DNA of 64,000 nucleotides from Edaphochlamys debaryana (lineage: Eukaryota; Chlorophyta; Chlorophyceae; Chlamydomonadales): the NCBI GenBank assembly GCA_016858145.1, contig JAEHOE010000003.1:124001-188000 (forward strand). Reading direction: 5' to 3'. The translations under genes were made by a program, and so were the position numbers. Numbering within the stretch: position 1 is the stretch's first letter; every line of letters begins with the position of its first letter. Below are positions 10,353-21,138 of the stretch, piece by piece. The notes beneath the pieces were generated by a model, which made no database searches, was not told the DNA's origin, and was given only the letters and a program-made list of their open reading frames with translations.

Positions 10353-13300
10353 TCCTTGGCCGCCTGCTTGGCGAAGTGGTCATTCGCCATCTTGCGCAGG
10401 GCCGCAGCAGCCGCCACCCCGCTCTTGTCCACCAGCTTCGAGAACATCGAGCTGGGGTTGCCCAGCAGCTGGGCGGGCGGGGCGAACTCCATCAGCTCGC
10501 CAGCCTCCATCACCAGCACCTTGTCGCTCTCGATGATGGTGTCCAGGCGGTGGGCAATGGTGATGGTGGTGCGGTCGTCGAAGACCTTCTTGATGGTCTC
10601 CTGCACGATCTGCTCCGTGTGCGGGTCCATGGCGGCGGTGGCCTCGTCCAGGCACAGGATGGGCACGGCGCGCAGGGCGGCGCGGGCCAGGCACATGAGC
10701 TGCGTCTGCCCCAGCGACCAGGCCTTGCCGCCGGTGCCGTCCACGTGGCCGTCCAGGCCGCCAGCGTGCTGCACCTGGGCCTCCAGGCCCACCTTGCGGA
10801 TCACCTCCCACAGCACGTTGTCGTCCTGGGGGTGGGAGGGGAGCGGAGGGAGGGCAGGCATGGTCAGGAGAGAGCACGGAGGCGGGCGGGAGAAGGGGCA
10901 TGGGAGCAGACACCAGCATCGCCCCATCGACAGCCCGCAGGCCCCAATGACCGGCCCTAAGCGGCCCTGCGTGCAAGCTGCACCGCGCTCGCTCACCTCG
11001 AACTCTCCGAAGGGGTCCAGGTTGGAGCGGACGGTGCCGGTGAACATGACGGGCTCCTGGGGAATGATGGACAGGCCTGGGGGCGGAGGCGGGGCAGACG
11101 GGGGAGAAGGGCATCAGCACAGAGGCAGGGGAGGAAGCCGGCTAAACTGGTTGCAGCTTATGACATGGGAAGGTGCCCACCCTGGCCTCCGGCTCGCTGC
11201 GTTGTCTGGCCATCCCCGCAACCAACCCCCACGGCTGCTCACCCGAGCGCAGGCGCTTCATGGTGAGCGTCGCAATGTCCACGCCGTCGATCAGGACGCG
11301 GCCGCGGGCCAGCTCGAACATGCGGAACAGCGCCAGCAGGGTGGTGGACTTGCCGGAGCCCGTGCGCCCCACGGCGCCGACCTTCTCGCCGTCCTTGATG
11401 TTGAAGGTGACGCCCTTGAGCGCCCAGGCGGCGTCCAGGCGGTACTGCATCCACACGTCCTCGAAGCGGATGTTGCCGGTCGAGGGCCAGCGCTCAAGCG
11501 AAGCGTCGTCAACAACCACCTGCACCCGCGAGCTGGCAGGCACGATCTGGCCGTCGGGCAGGGTCAGGCTCTTGGCCACGCCGCCCTCCTGCTTCTGGTC
11601 GAAGAACACGCCGTCGTGGGGCACGTAGTTGGACAGGTAGGTCATGCACTCCACGCTGTTGAACAGCGAGATGGACTCGGAGATGAAGCGGACCACCCAG
11701 GTGTAGAACACAAGCATCTGGATGATGTTGGAGAAGGCCAGGCCCACGGTGGGAGCGCCGAGCTCGTCTGAGGGAGGAGGGGCGAAGCGCAAACAGGTCA
11801 GCTCAGTCAGTGCCCGGCGGCGCCGGCAGACAGCATCAGCGGCTGCGTGGCGTCAGGCCACCAGCGCTTGAGCAGGGCATGACAGCAGCCCGAGCCCCAC
11901 AGCTGGCCTCGCAAGTCAGCCGCAGCCTCGGCTCACCCTTGAGGGCGACGGCGAAGGCAGACACCACGCCGACCAGGCTGGCGCCGATCAGGTCGCACCA
12001 GAAGGCCAGCCACAGGTTGAGCGACTCGGCGTTGAACACGGCGGCGTTGGTGATGTCGGTGCGGCGAGCGGCCTCACGGATGAAGAAGTCCTGCTTGGAG
12101 AAGGCCTGAACCACGCCCAGGCCCTCCAGCACCTCAGCCACCAGGCCCACGAGCATGCCGCCAGAGACCTGAATGGAGGGAGGACGGAAGCAAGACGGAA
12201 GCGGAGGGAGGGTCAGGGGAGGCAGCAGCAGGGAGCAGCTGGGCAGGCACACGAGGGCCTAAACCCAGATGCCTAGCTCTGCGGTCCCCGCTCTCGCACA
12301 CCCCAGCGGCACCCCAGCAGTGCTCACCGCGCGGGACTTCTTGAGGGCGGTGGCGGCGGGGATGTAGATGGAGAGCATGATGCCGGTCATGATGATCAGG
12401 AAGCCCGTGAAGGCGCCGAAGAAGTTGATGGTGACGGACACGGTGATGGTGGTGGACAGCAGGATGAGGCCGTAGATGCCCATGAAGTGCACGGCGTCGG
12501 GCAGGTTCTCGTCCATGATGTCCTGGTCCTTGCTGAAGTTGAGCAGCAGGTCGCCCACGGGGGTCACCAGGAAGAAGCCCATCGGAGCGTACAGCACGTT
12601 GTGGACGGCCTTCTTGCGGATCTTCTCGGCCGAGCGCAGGGTCCACCACAGGAAGGTAGCGCCGCGGGCAAGCATGGTGAAGTAGAAGATGCCGACCAGC
12701 GCAAGGTAGATGAGGGAGTAGAACTGGGTGGCAGAGGGGTCCTGCACGCCCTTGGGCTTGGGGAACTTCTTGTACTCGTCGTTCACCCACCAGCGCACCC
12801 AGAAGTCAGACACCTGGCGAGTAGTCTGGGCGGCCAGGAAGAAGATGAAGCACACAACCACTGCGGGGCGAGGGGCAAGCACAGGTAGAGGACTGTCAGC
12901 AAACAGGGCGGCGGGCACAGCAGAGAGCAAGCGACCCGCAGTCACACAGCGCAGGCGCTCAGCCGTTCGCCCCTGTCGCTCGACCACCCGCCCTCCTGGC
13001 TGCCCCCAGGGGTACCCTGACTCACCCAGGAAGACGTTGCCGTACCACGTGTAGATCATGGCGGCGCGCACCGGGAGGACCTTCTGCTGGTCCTTCTTCT
13101 TGGAGTCGGAGGTCTCGGGCTTGATGGTGGTGGGGGCCAGGGTCAGCTGCACGGACTGCTGCTTGACGGGGGCGTCCTTGCTCTCCTTGGTCTCCTTGGG
13201 CTTGGGCGGGGCCTCCTGGGAGCCGGCGGCGTGCAGCAGGTGCGTGATGGGCAGCAGCTTGCCCAGCAGGTCCTGGGCCTGCTCGTTCCACTTGCCTGAG

Positions 13301-16300
13301 GGGCGGGAAGGGGGGCAGACGGGAGGGAGAAGCGTCTCAGCGCCCAGCTCATGGCGACACATGCACAGGCAGGAAGCTAGCAGGGCGGCGAGCTGGCACT
13401 TTTGTAATCAAGCCGAGATTGCACCCTGCCCACGCGTGCCCTAGCCGCCCCGTGCTGCCTGCAACCCCACATCCCCTCGCCCCTCGCTCACCGAAGTACA
13501 GGCAGCGGCCCTCGTCCATGATGGCCACGGCGTCGCACTGCGGCATGAACTCGATCTGGTGGGTCACCAGGACCACGGCCTTCTTGGCGAACATGCCCCG
13601 GATGCAGGTCTCGAAGATGTGGTGGGCGGTGTGGTGGTCCACGGCCGACAGCGCGTTGTCAAGCAGAACCAGGTCGGCATCGGCGTAGGCGCAGCGGGCA
13701 AGGTTCACGCGCTGGCGCTGGCCGCCAGACAGGTTCACGCCGCGGATGCCGGCCCTGGAGGAAGGGCAAGCGGAAGGGCAGCCAGTCAGGTGGGCAGGCA
13801 GGCAAGCGGGGAGCACCGGCGAGGGATAACCGCCTACCCCCCTAGGCATTGGCTCGGGCCCCTGCCCTGGCTTTAGGTGCCCAGACCTGCCCGGCCCTTC
13901 CCCCGCTCACTTGGACTCGTCGCCCTGCGGCAGGATCTGCAGGTCCAGCGTGAGCGCGCAGCTGTGGATGACCTGCTCGTACTTGGACTGGTCCCACGCC
14001 TCGCCGAACATGATGTTGTCGCGCAGGGACAGGTTCTGCAGCCAAGGGTTCTGCGGCACGTACGAGATGCGGCCGCCGACCTGCGAGGCTCCGTGCTCCT
14101 TGACCATGTTGCCCAGCAGCGCCTGGATCAGGGACGACTTGCCGGCGCCGATGCGGCCCACCACAGCCACCACCTGGCCGGGGTGAACCTCGAAGCGGGG
14201 CACGTGCAGGTGCCAGTTGGGGTTGGCAGGGTGGTGGAACACGGCGTTGTCCTGAGAGACAAGGGAGGAGCGGGTCGCGAGGGGCGGGCGGGGTCAGCAG
14301 GCGGCAGGCCTGGCCACAGCAAGGCCGAGCAAAGGAGGCCAAGTCAGGACAGCAGGCCACATGACCCCTCAGCGCACCGCTCGGCCCCCCGCCCTCAGCC
14401 CCGCTCACAATGACGGCACCGGGCGGCACGGTCTTGTTGCCGTCGATGTGGGAGGTGCCCGCCTGCACGTCCTCCGTCAGGTACGCCTCAAGGCGCTGGA
14501 GAGAAGCGTGCGCCTCTGCACAGGGGCACAGAGGGGCAGGCGGTGAGGACAGGCTCGTTCGAGGTAAACACCCAACAGGTGCTGGCTCGTGAAGTAAGCT
14601 CTGCCCCCTGCCCCCTGCACGCCACCCGTGCCTCGCAGCAGCCCCGACGCAGCGGCTCACCCGACACCGCGCGTAGGGCCTTGGGCAGCACCACGAGCGG
14701 GAAGCGCAGGATGTTGAAGAGCGAGAGGGTGGTGAAGGCCACGTTGGCGATGAGGCGGTCCTTGGTGAACTCGTAGGTGGTGAAGATGACGAAGGCGGTC
14801 AGCGGGGGCACGCAGAACACGCAGGCCACGTTGATGACCTTCATCACCGCGTTCCAGTACGCCAGCTTGAGCTCCTGGGCGCGGACCTTGTTGATCTCAC
14901 GCTCGAAGAACTGCTCCCAAGCATAGTACTTGACCAGCTTGATGGCCGGAAGCACCTCCTGCATGATGCAGCTGCGGTGCGCCACGAAGCCGGCGTTCTT
15001 GAGCTTGATCTTAATAATGGCATAGCCGAAGAAGTACTGGAGGGGCAGCACGATCAGGATGGCGCCCAGGCCGGGGAGCATGCTGTCGCCGGTCAGGTAG
15101 CCCAGCAGCGCCAGGATGGCAGCGGCCTCTAGCGGGGCGGTCCACAGGTAGTGGAACTCCTGTGGGAGGAGCGGCGGCAGGGGCGGAGAGCGGGGCGGGG
15201 GACACATAGTCAGATCATAAGCTTGGACACGGGAGCATTTTGGAAAGGCGAAGATCCGCCAATGGCCCGTCCCGTGACTCCTGACTACGCCCGCCCAAGG
15301 GGGTAGGGCCGGAGAGCGCCTGTGGCCCGTCCACCCGGCCCCAGCGCCCTGCCGCCCACCTGCGCTCCGTCGTAGATCTTCTGGATGTCCGAGGCCACGA
15401 AGTTGACGATGGCCGCAGCCTGGTCTCCGCGGATGGTGTTGAGGCGGAAGGCCTTGTGCGTCACCGCCTGCACCAGCGAGGCGCGCACGCGGATGCCGAC
15501 CTGCATGCAGATGTAGCCCATGCGCTGCAGGCACAGCCCCAGGAGCCAGGCGTCGATGGTGAAGCCGGCCATCAGGCACCAGCCGGCCAGCTTGCTCTCA
15601 TAGATGGGGCTGTTCTGGTTCACGTACGACAGCAGACTGCGGAAGAGGCGGGCGCAATGCATGCGGGGATGAGGCAACCAGGCGCAGTGCGCGTGTGCAC
15701 CCATGCTTGCAGCAACGCAGAGCCGGCCATGCCCCAACCATCCCTGCCACCGCGCAACCCCTCCGCTACCGCCGCCCCCACCTGCGCACGAAGTAGAAGG
15801 CGCCCGTGATGACGAAGGTGGACCAGCCCATCTTAAACAGGCCAGCAATCATGTAGGAGGCGCCGAACGCCTTGCGCAGGGCGCGCACCAGGGAGGGCTT
15901 CTTGCCGTCCGCCTCCTGGCCCCTGAGCTTCATCTCAGCAGCCCAGTGCCCAGAGAACTTGTCATACGCCTGGAGAGGGACGGGGGGGGATTGGCGGAAA
16001 GGGGGGCCACTGGCGGCTCAGGGACGGAGAACGAGAGAAGGGCGCGATCGGGGCAACGGAGGCGCGCACAGGCTCCGGCATGCACTCGACATCGACACGC
16101 ACGGCATCTTACTCCCCAGCCCGCTATGCTTTTCTATTGGACCGCCCCGTCAAGTGGCATGGCATGCGCGAGTGGCTAGGCGGGAATAGGAGGATAACTT
16201 ACCGCGTCGGCGTGGTTGTCGGGGGTCATGCCCATCTTCTCCGCATTGAGCTCCAGGCCCTTGCCTGCGGGCGGTGAAGTAAAGTGATTTAGCGCGGGGG

Positions 16301-16464
16301 TCACGGGAGCGACTTGCTCGGAATCCCAACTCGGCCCCTGACGCGACAGCGCACTCACGGGCATCGCCAACGTGCTTGTACATCCATCCGAACGCAAACT
16401 TGTTGAAGAAGCCCGCAGTGGGGTCGTGCTGCGGGCCGGAGCCCGCGACTTCTTGCCCGCCCAT
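10331..16464 (-). CDS. HLA3: ABCC/MRP-type ABC transporter, HLA3-like, copy A (intact)
   Basis: Fourteen exons, minus strand, in order: 16464-16359, 16264-16203, 15969-15782, 15636-15360, 15159-14661, 14515-14409, 14251-13911, 13754-13492, 13295-13026, 12860-12328, 12168-11937, 11767-11243, 11076-10997, 10825-10331. All introns are GT-AG and the frame is kept throughout, giving 1,325 aa. Layout is TMD1-NBD1-TMD2-NBD2 without a TMD0. NBD1 has Walker A GRIGAGKSS and signature LSGGQ; NBD2 has Walker A GRTGSGKST and Walker B CLDEATAAMD. The family is certain (ABCC). HLA3, the plasma-membrane bicarbonate transporter of the Chlamydomonas CO2-concentrating mechanism, is my best match by length and architecture but was not verified by alignment. 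It differs from copies B-D in its N-terminus (MGGQEVAG against MGEQDVAG) and in a C-terminus three residues longer. It is the most diverged copy and the only inverted one. Confidence 0.85.
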
Positions 16465-16661
16465 AAGAGCTGAAGGCTTGCGCTCAGACGCGCTTGATCA
16501 ACAAGTGGATGTATGGGGATCGGTACTTCTACAGAAGCTGGTTTGCACACAAGGTGCGCAGGAAGAGCAAGTCGGAAGGTTGGTGTCAAAGGGGCTGTGC
16601 GCTGCAACCCGATCGGGGAGCGCAGGTCCGAACCTATGCCTCGCTTCACTCACCGGTCGGC

Positions 16662-16667
16662 TTATAA
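16662..16667 (-). promoter_or_regulatory. TATA-like box of copy A
   Basis: GATTATAAGC on the minus strand about 200 bp upstream of the ATG. The same ATTATAAG core lies 231-232 bp upstream of the ATG in copies B, C and D. Conservation between otherwise diverged flanks supports a core promoter. Confidence 0.5.
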
Positions 16668-17430
16668 TCCCGTAGACAATTGGTTGGAGGGTCTAACACG
16701 GGGTACGAGACAACTGACGTCGGCCTCCGCCGCAGCCGTCCCCTAAGCACTCCCACGCGCCTCCATCGGTCTGTGATGACAGCAATGTAATGCAACGTGA
16801 AGGGGTTGAATCGGAACTGACTCAGTGCTCAAACGCATCCGCGAAAGACACCGACTGAGGCGAAAGTCGAGCCTTACTTCGTCAATTAACTCCCAAAGTA
16901 TACACAGTAACACATATTGCTCGGCAACGGCGAGAACGCGAGCTAGGATGTTGTATATAATACCCGCACACATGCGAGCGCATGTCGGCCCGGAGTCGCC
17001 CTCACACAGCCCCTTTGCAATCAACTGCCACGACAGGAACGCTGCCTAGCGCACATAGCAAGGAAACAGACAGGGCGGTGCGTGCCACCCGCGTGTCTCG
17101 CCGACTGCATGGCGCGTTCCCCGTGCTGTCCCGGGCCCAACACGGGAATGACCTAGGCCCAACTGACGCAACCAAGGTGGCCCCCGCCGCGCACAAGAGT
17201 ACACTAGGGCCCACGCTGTCACTGGGCTCACCTGCTTATCAGCGTCGTGGGGCACGCGCTTGTTTGCATGGACCCCTCGGCCTCAGGGGCCTCACGAGGA
17301 AAGGGGTCGCCTTGGCTGCAGGTGGCACACAAATGGGGCGGAGGCACGTTTAGAAGACACGCAGCTTGGAATGTCATGAGGGTGGAGGATGAGGTGTAGA
17401 CTAGGGGCTAGACGTGGATAGGATAAGCAG
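16668..17430. other. Upstream region of copy A
   Basis: No gene recognised. A second AT-rich block (TATATA, 16954-16959) lies about 490 bp upstream of the copy A start. Low-CO2 control elements, if present, would be expected here, but none was identified with confidence. Confidence 0.35.
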
Positions 17431-18213
17431 GACGGTGACCACTCTAACTGAGGCGGAGGCGGCCTGACCCACATGGCTGCAGCCTCCTCTCCTCCTTTCC
17501 CAAGCCCGTGGCCCCCCGCCATCCCAATTGCACGTTATGATGTGAAGCCAGACCGCAGCAGCATTGCATCCCTCTCTCCCACGCCGCGTAAGATGAGGTG
17601 CAGCCCGTGCAGGCCCGCGCAACACCCTTGGCCCCTGAGGACATTTCGGGTCATCGGGGTGGGCCTTCGGACCCTTCCGGACAAGTCGGCGCCGTCTCGC
17701 CTGACGTGTTGCAGGGACCCCTTGCCAGTGGAGGGACCCCGCTCTCACCAGTCTTCACAGGAGGTGGCTCGTGGGTGGCGCGGGCCGTCGGGGATGGGAT
17801 GGGAGCTGTTGCACCCGATGGGCCGCGAACGACACAGCAGACCTGGCTCGGTCGCAAGGATGCGGTCAGATGGGCTTAAGACCGCGGTCGAGCTGCGCTG
17901 CGTCATCGCGAGCCTTGTCGCCGAGCTCCCGCGCCATGATGAGGTCGGTCGCGAGCCCTTGCCCGGCCTGACAACGACCTCCTAGGCCACCTTAGGAGGT
18001 TTCGTTTCCAGGTGACAAAGACTACAACAAGAGCATCTTTCGCCTTTCGGGCGCTGCATCGTTGCATGCTGCAGGTTGGCTACAGAACTTGAAGCCCCCA
18101 GAATGTCGAGAGGCTATACTGTAGCATACAAGTTGTGACATGGCTTGGCGGTCAACCGTGCCGAGCCCGGCCAGCTTGATGGGTCTGGAACCCGCATCTG
18201 TCGAGAGCTGAGC
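17431..18213 (+). repeat. Dispersed repeat R, copy R2 (internally deleted)
   Basis: A direct relative of 632-1957 plus 9068-9087. It lacks the ~600 bp that in R1 lies between two CCGCGACAT repeats, so it looks like a deletion derivative. It also provides the uninterrupted version of the site into which retrotransposon 1 inserted. Confidence 0.7.
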
Positions 18214-18971
18214 GTCGGCACCCTGTATCTTACATTCGGAGGATGACAACGTTGCAAGGGGATGCAGAAGCGCGGGGAACGCTGAGAACAGGGGCCCGTG
18301 TAGCAAGAACCCGCGGGGAACCCTGTCATCCCCTGTCTAGCAGTCATCCAGGGCATTCCGGAAGCGCGAGCAAGATGGGCTACCGTGCACATATCCGACT
18401 ACGGGGCTGACCGTTGCCATTCTGTGCCCTGCTGTGCGGTCCGACGGCCAAGGCGTTCTGCTGTGAAGGGCTGTGATGTCGTGTCCCTACTCCCTAGTGT
18501 GCAGGACGCGCCCCCGGCCAGGGGTGCCCCTGGCCCCTCCTGCGGCGGCCCCCAGCCCACACCCGTTGATAGCGCTCAGGCGTGCTTGTGATTCTTTAGT
18601 TCCAGACTGTCCTATCCATAGCCCTCAGAAAGGTGTGGAACGGGCGTCCGGGCACCGGCGGGGGGCTCCGGCGAGGGCCGTGGGGCTCCGGCCTGCAGTG
18701 ACGACCCTCTGTGCCATGGGTCCACCTTAGACTCAATGCCGTGGGGACGAGGGGACCGAGGGGCCCTGTGCTGTTATCCTCTTCGGAAGCTGTCGGCCCG
18801 CCAGCAGGGGCTTCTGAGTATGGGCCTCGTAAGGAGGGCGTTATGGCTCCATGTTCAGAAGGATTGGCGCCCGTCTGGAACCTCCAGCTGGGCATGCGGC
18901 ACAAGGGCCAAGGGTGCGAGTGCCAGCTCGTATGGGGCGGAGACCAGTGTTGCTATCATAGTTACAAAGTT

Positions 18972-19375
18972 ATCGAAATGTTACGGACGCTGGAACATTT
19001 CCGGCCGTTATGGCCAAAAAGTTCTGGCAGAATGTAACATTTCCGCCCCAAAGGACGCAAAAGTTCTGCCCGCCACGGAACATTTTGCCTCCGCAAGGCC
19101 CCAATGTTCTGGCCAAGGGCCCGTGACTTGGCAGTGTGGGATGGTATGCTGGGTGTAGGAGGCCAAGCCAGGGCCTGCCAGGGGTGGGCAGCTGAGGTGA
19201 CGGGGCGCAGGGGGGGCAGGAGGGGCAGGTGTGACCAGGGCCCCACCACCGCCGCATCGAAACTCTCTGGGGGTCCGCTACAAGGTGTTCTAGCCGTAAC
19301 ATTTTGACCCCTAGCGGCGAAAAAGTTCTGTCCGCCACGTAACACTCTTGCCCAGACGGCCAGGAAAGTTCTGGG
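18972..19375. repeat. Decayed tandem repeat with AAAGTTCTG / GGAACATTT units
   Basis: The pair AAAAGTTCTG followed ~12-20 bp later by GTAACATTT or GGAACATTT recurs at about 19013, 19062 and 19320, with isolated halves at about 18990, 19108 and 19365. The CCGCCACGGAACA and CCGCCACGTAACA segments align between 19074 and 19331. The unit is about 45 bp and degenerate. Confidence 0.5.
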
Positions 19376-19404
19376 ATTTCAGAAACCTTCGCCACGGAAG
19401 ATAG

Positions 19405-19665
19405 CAACACTGGCGGAGACCATCCTGGCAAGCAGACTGGGTCGGACGGACAGAGAGGTCTCTTTGGACGAGCAACCGCACACGCCGAGGACTGGGAAGC
19501 ATGGGAAGCCAGCCTGCACCGGGAGGAGAACATGCTCCGCAGTCAGGCGGTGTGAACCGGGGCGAACGGGCTGGGCAGCGTGGCCGCCGCACAAGCCGAG
19601 GCTGGAAGCCAGCTTGCACCTGGCGGAGACCGCCTGGAGTTCTGGACACGCAGACTGGGTACGCT
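19405..19665. repeat. Imperfect ~105-bp tandem repeat
   Basis: Segments starting near 19411, 19517 and 19623 align: GGCGGAGACC, GGGAGGAGAAC and GGCGGAGACC, the outer two followed by a CAGACTGGGT block. GGAAGCCAGCCTGCACC and GGAAGCCAGCTTGCACC lie 105 bp apart. Function unknown. Confidence 0.5.
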
Positions 19666-19951
19666 GGGCAGCTTAGCAGTCGCACCTTCGGAAGAGGTGG
19701 AGATGCATTGCCTGGACCAAGCGGGGTGTGCAGCCCAGCAGCAGTGGCACCTGCTGAGGGCAGGCCCCCGACAGGAGTCATGTCCCCCCCATGTCCACAA
19801 GGTCCTGACCAGAGATGCCAGCACTGGGCCTGGCCGTATCTAAGTCCTCGAGTCTCTGCGTTCTTGCATCTACGCGGCCGCGCAACATGAGTGGCATGCC
19901 CCAGGCCCTATGCCCAAGGAGTCCTGCTCGTGTGTCCGGTCTGCGGCCCCT

Positions 19952-20168
19952 AAAGCCCCATCTCGGGACAGTCGGGAGTACCCTGTCCGCCCTCCCCTCA
20001 CTAGATCGCTCTCTGCCGCCCCCACCCCGCCTCTGCCACCCCAAGCCCCACCTCGGGAGTGCCCTGTCCGCCCTCCCCCGCGTAGGTTGCTCTCTGCCGC
20101 CCCAAGCCCCGCCTTGGTAGTGCCCTATCCGCCATGGCCTTCGTAGATCGCTGTATGCCGCCCCCATC
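19952..20168. repeat. Minisatellite, three ~60-75-bp units
   Basis: Three consecutive units each begin AAGCCCC, pass through GTACCCTGTCCGCC or a variant, then a TAGATCGCTCTCTGCCGCC-type block. They are similar but not identical; units two and three are shorter than unit one. Confidence 0.65.
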
Positions 20169-20897
20169 CGTCCTCTGCCCGCTGAGGTGGTGCTGATCCT
20201 CACGGCAGTGACGCCTCAGCCGAGGAAGCCAAAGGGTCAAGAGGGTGCGGAGAATCTGGCCCCCCGGCCCGGGGGAACACGCTCCGTTAGGGCCACCACC
20301 CGTGCCCCCAGTCCCGCGGTTGCTGATCCCCAGTCCCCAGGATTGCGGTCCCCAGGCCCCATGTATTGTAACGCAGCGCGGACTGGCTGAGTCCGATAGA
20401 CTGGCATCGCATCCAAGGGGGACAGCAGCGCTGGTGTTGTGGGACGGAATGTTCTAGTGCGTTCCGGACCGCGACCCAGAGAGAATCTCCGCCGGTCGAT
20501 GACCCCGTCAGATAGAGCGTTGCCTCTATGGCATGATCACGCATTCGGGTCTAGAGCACAGAACCTACGCCGGCTGGCCGATGAACGGTGACTGCCGTAC
20601 ACCAGCCGCCGCCAGAAGAGTCGTAACCGGCCAGTAGTCGGGGACAGTCAACAGAGCTAGCCGCTCTTGGACTGCTCGCGGGATTACGCCCCGCCTAAGA
20701 CGTGCTTAGCTCTCTACCGTTGCCCCACAACAGCTGGGGACCGCCTGGAGAGAGAAATGTTAAAGGTGTTTCCCCACCCCACCCTGCCCGCACGCGCCGT
20801 AAAGGCTAGAGTCGGGGCACACCAAGGACTCAAACTCGCCTAGCTTTCATCTGTAAGATTGAGCGGTCAAGGGCACGAGGGCACACGGGGGACTCGG

Positions 20898-20909
20898 GGG
20901 GGGGGGGGG
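20898..20909. repeat. Poly-G run
   Basis: An uninterrupted G tract upstream of the coiled-coil gene, within a G-rich strand stretch (about 20875-20920). It is a plausible quadruplex former and a site of sequencing-length uncertainty. Confidence 0.6.
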
Positions 20910-21138
20910 ACGCGGGGGATCCAGCGGAAGCGCTGAGGGAGGCGGGTTCGTGCTGCGATGATGACGCGGATCAACCCCATCAAGCCACTGATCTTGCACT
21001 CGAAGCGCTCAAACGCTGCACGTGTGTTATTCAGAAAGCGCAGTGACAATGAAGACCAGCAACCTGGACCAGCAAGTGGTGCCCGGATAACTCTAGCGTC
21101 TAGGTGGCGTTCCCCACAAAACTTACTTGCAAGCTGCG

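Larger units (their letters stand above)
18214..20860. other. Repeat-rich intergenic region
   Basis: No coding gene recognised. The region holds three separate repeat tracts (listed individually) and, at about 20640-20760 on the minus strand, a degenerate tRNA-like segment that I did not accept as a tRNA. Confidence 0.45.

Noticed and set aside
10356..11771. 471-codon plus-strand frame opposite copy A (repeated opposite copies B and D)
   Set aside because: It is the antisense shadow of transporter exons and introns; it follows third-position GC bias and matches no family.
20640..20760. tRNA-like segment on the minus strand (CAACGGTAGAGAGC D-arm, CTAAG/CTTAG stem, GCGGG/CCCGC T-stem)
   Set aside because: No variable loop remains between the anticodon and T stems, the T-loop is not TTCRANN and the acceptor does not pair. 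At best a tRNA-derived relic.
20790..20865. Possible tRNA on the minus strand with a CTTACAG loop
   Set aside because: Anticodon and T stems do not base-pair.
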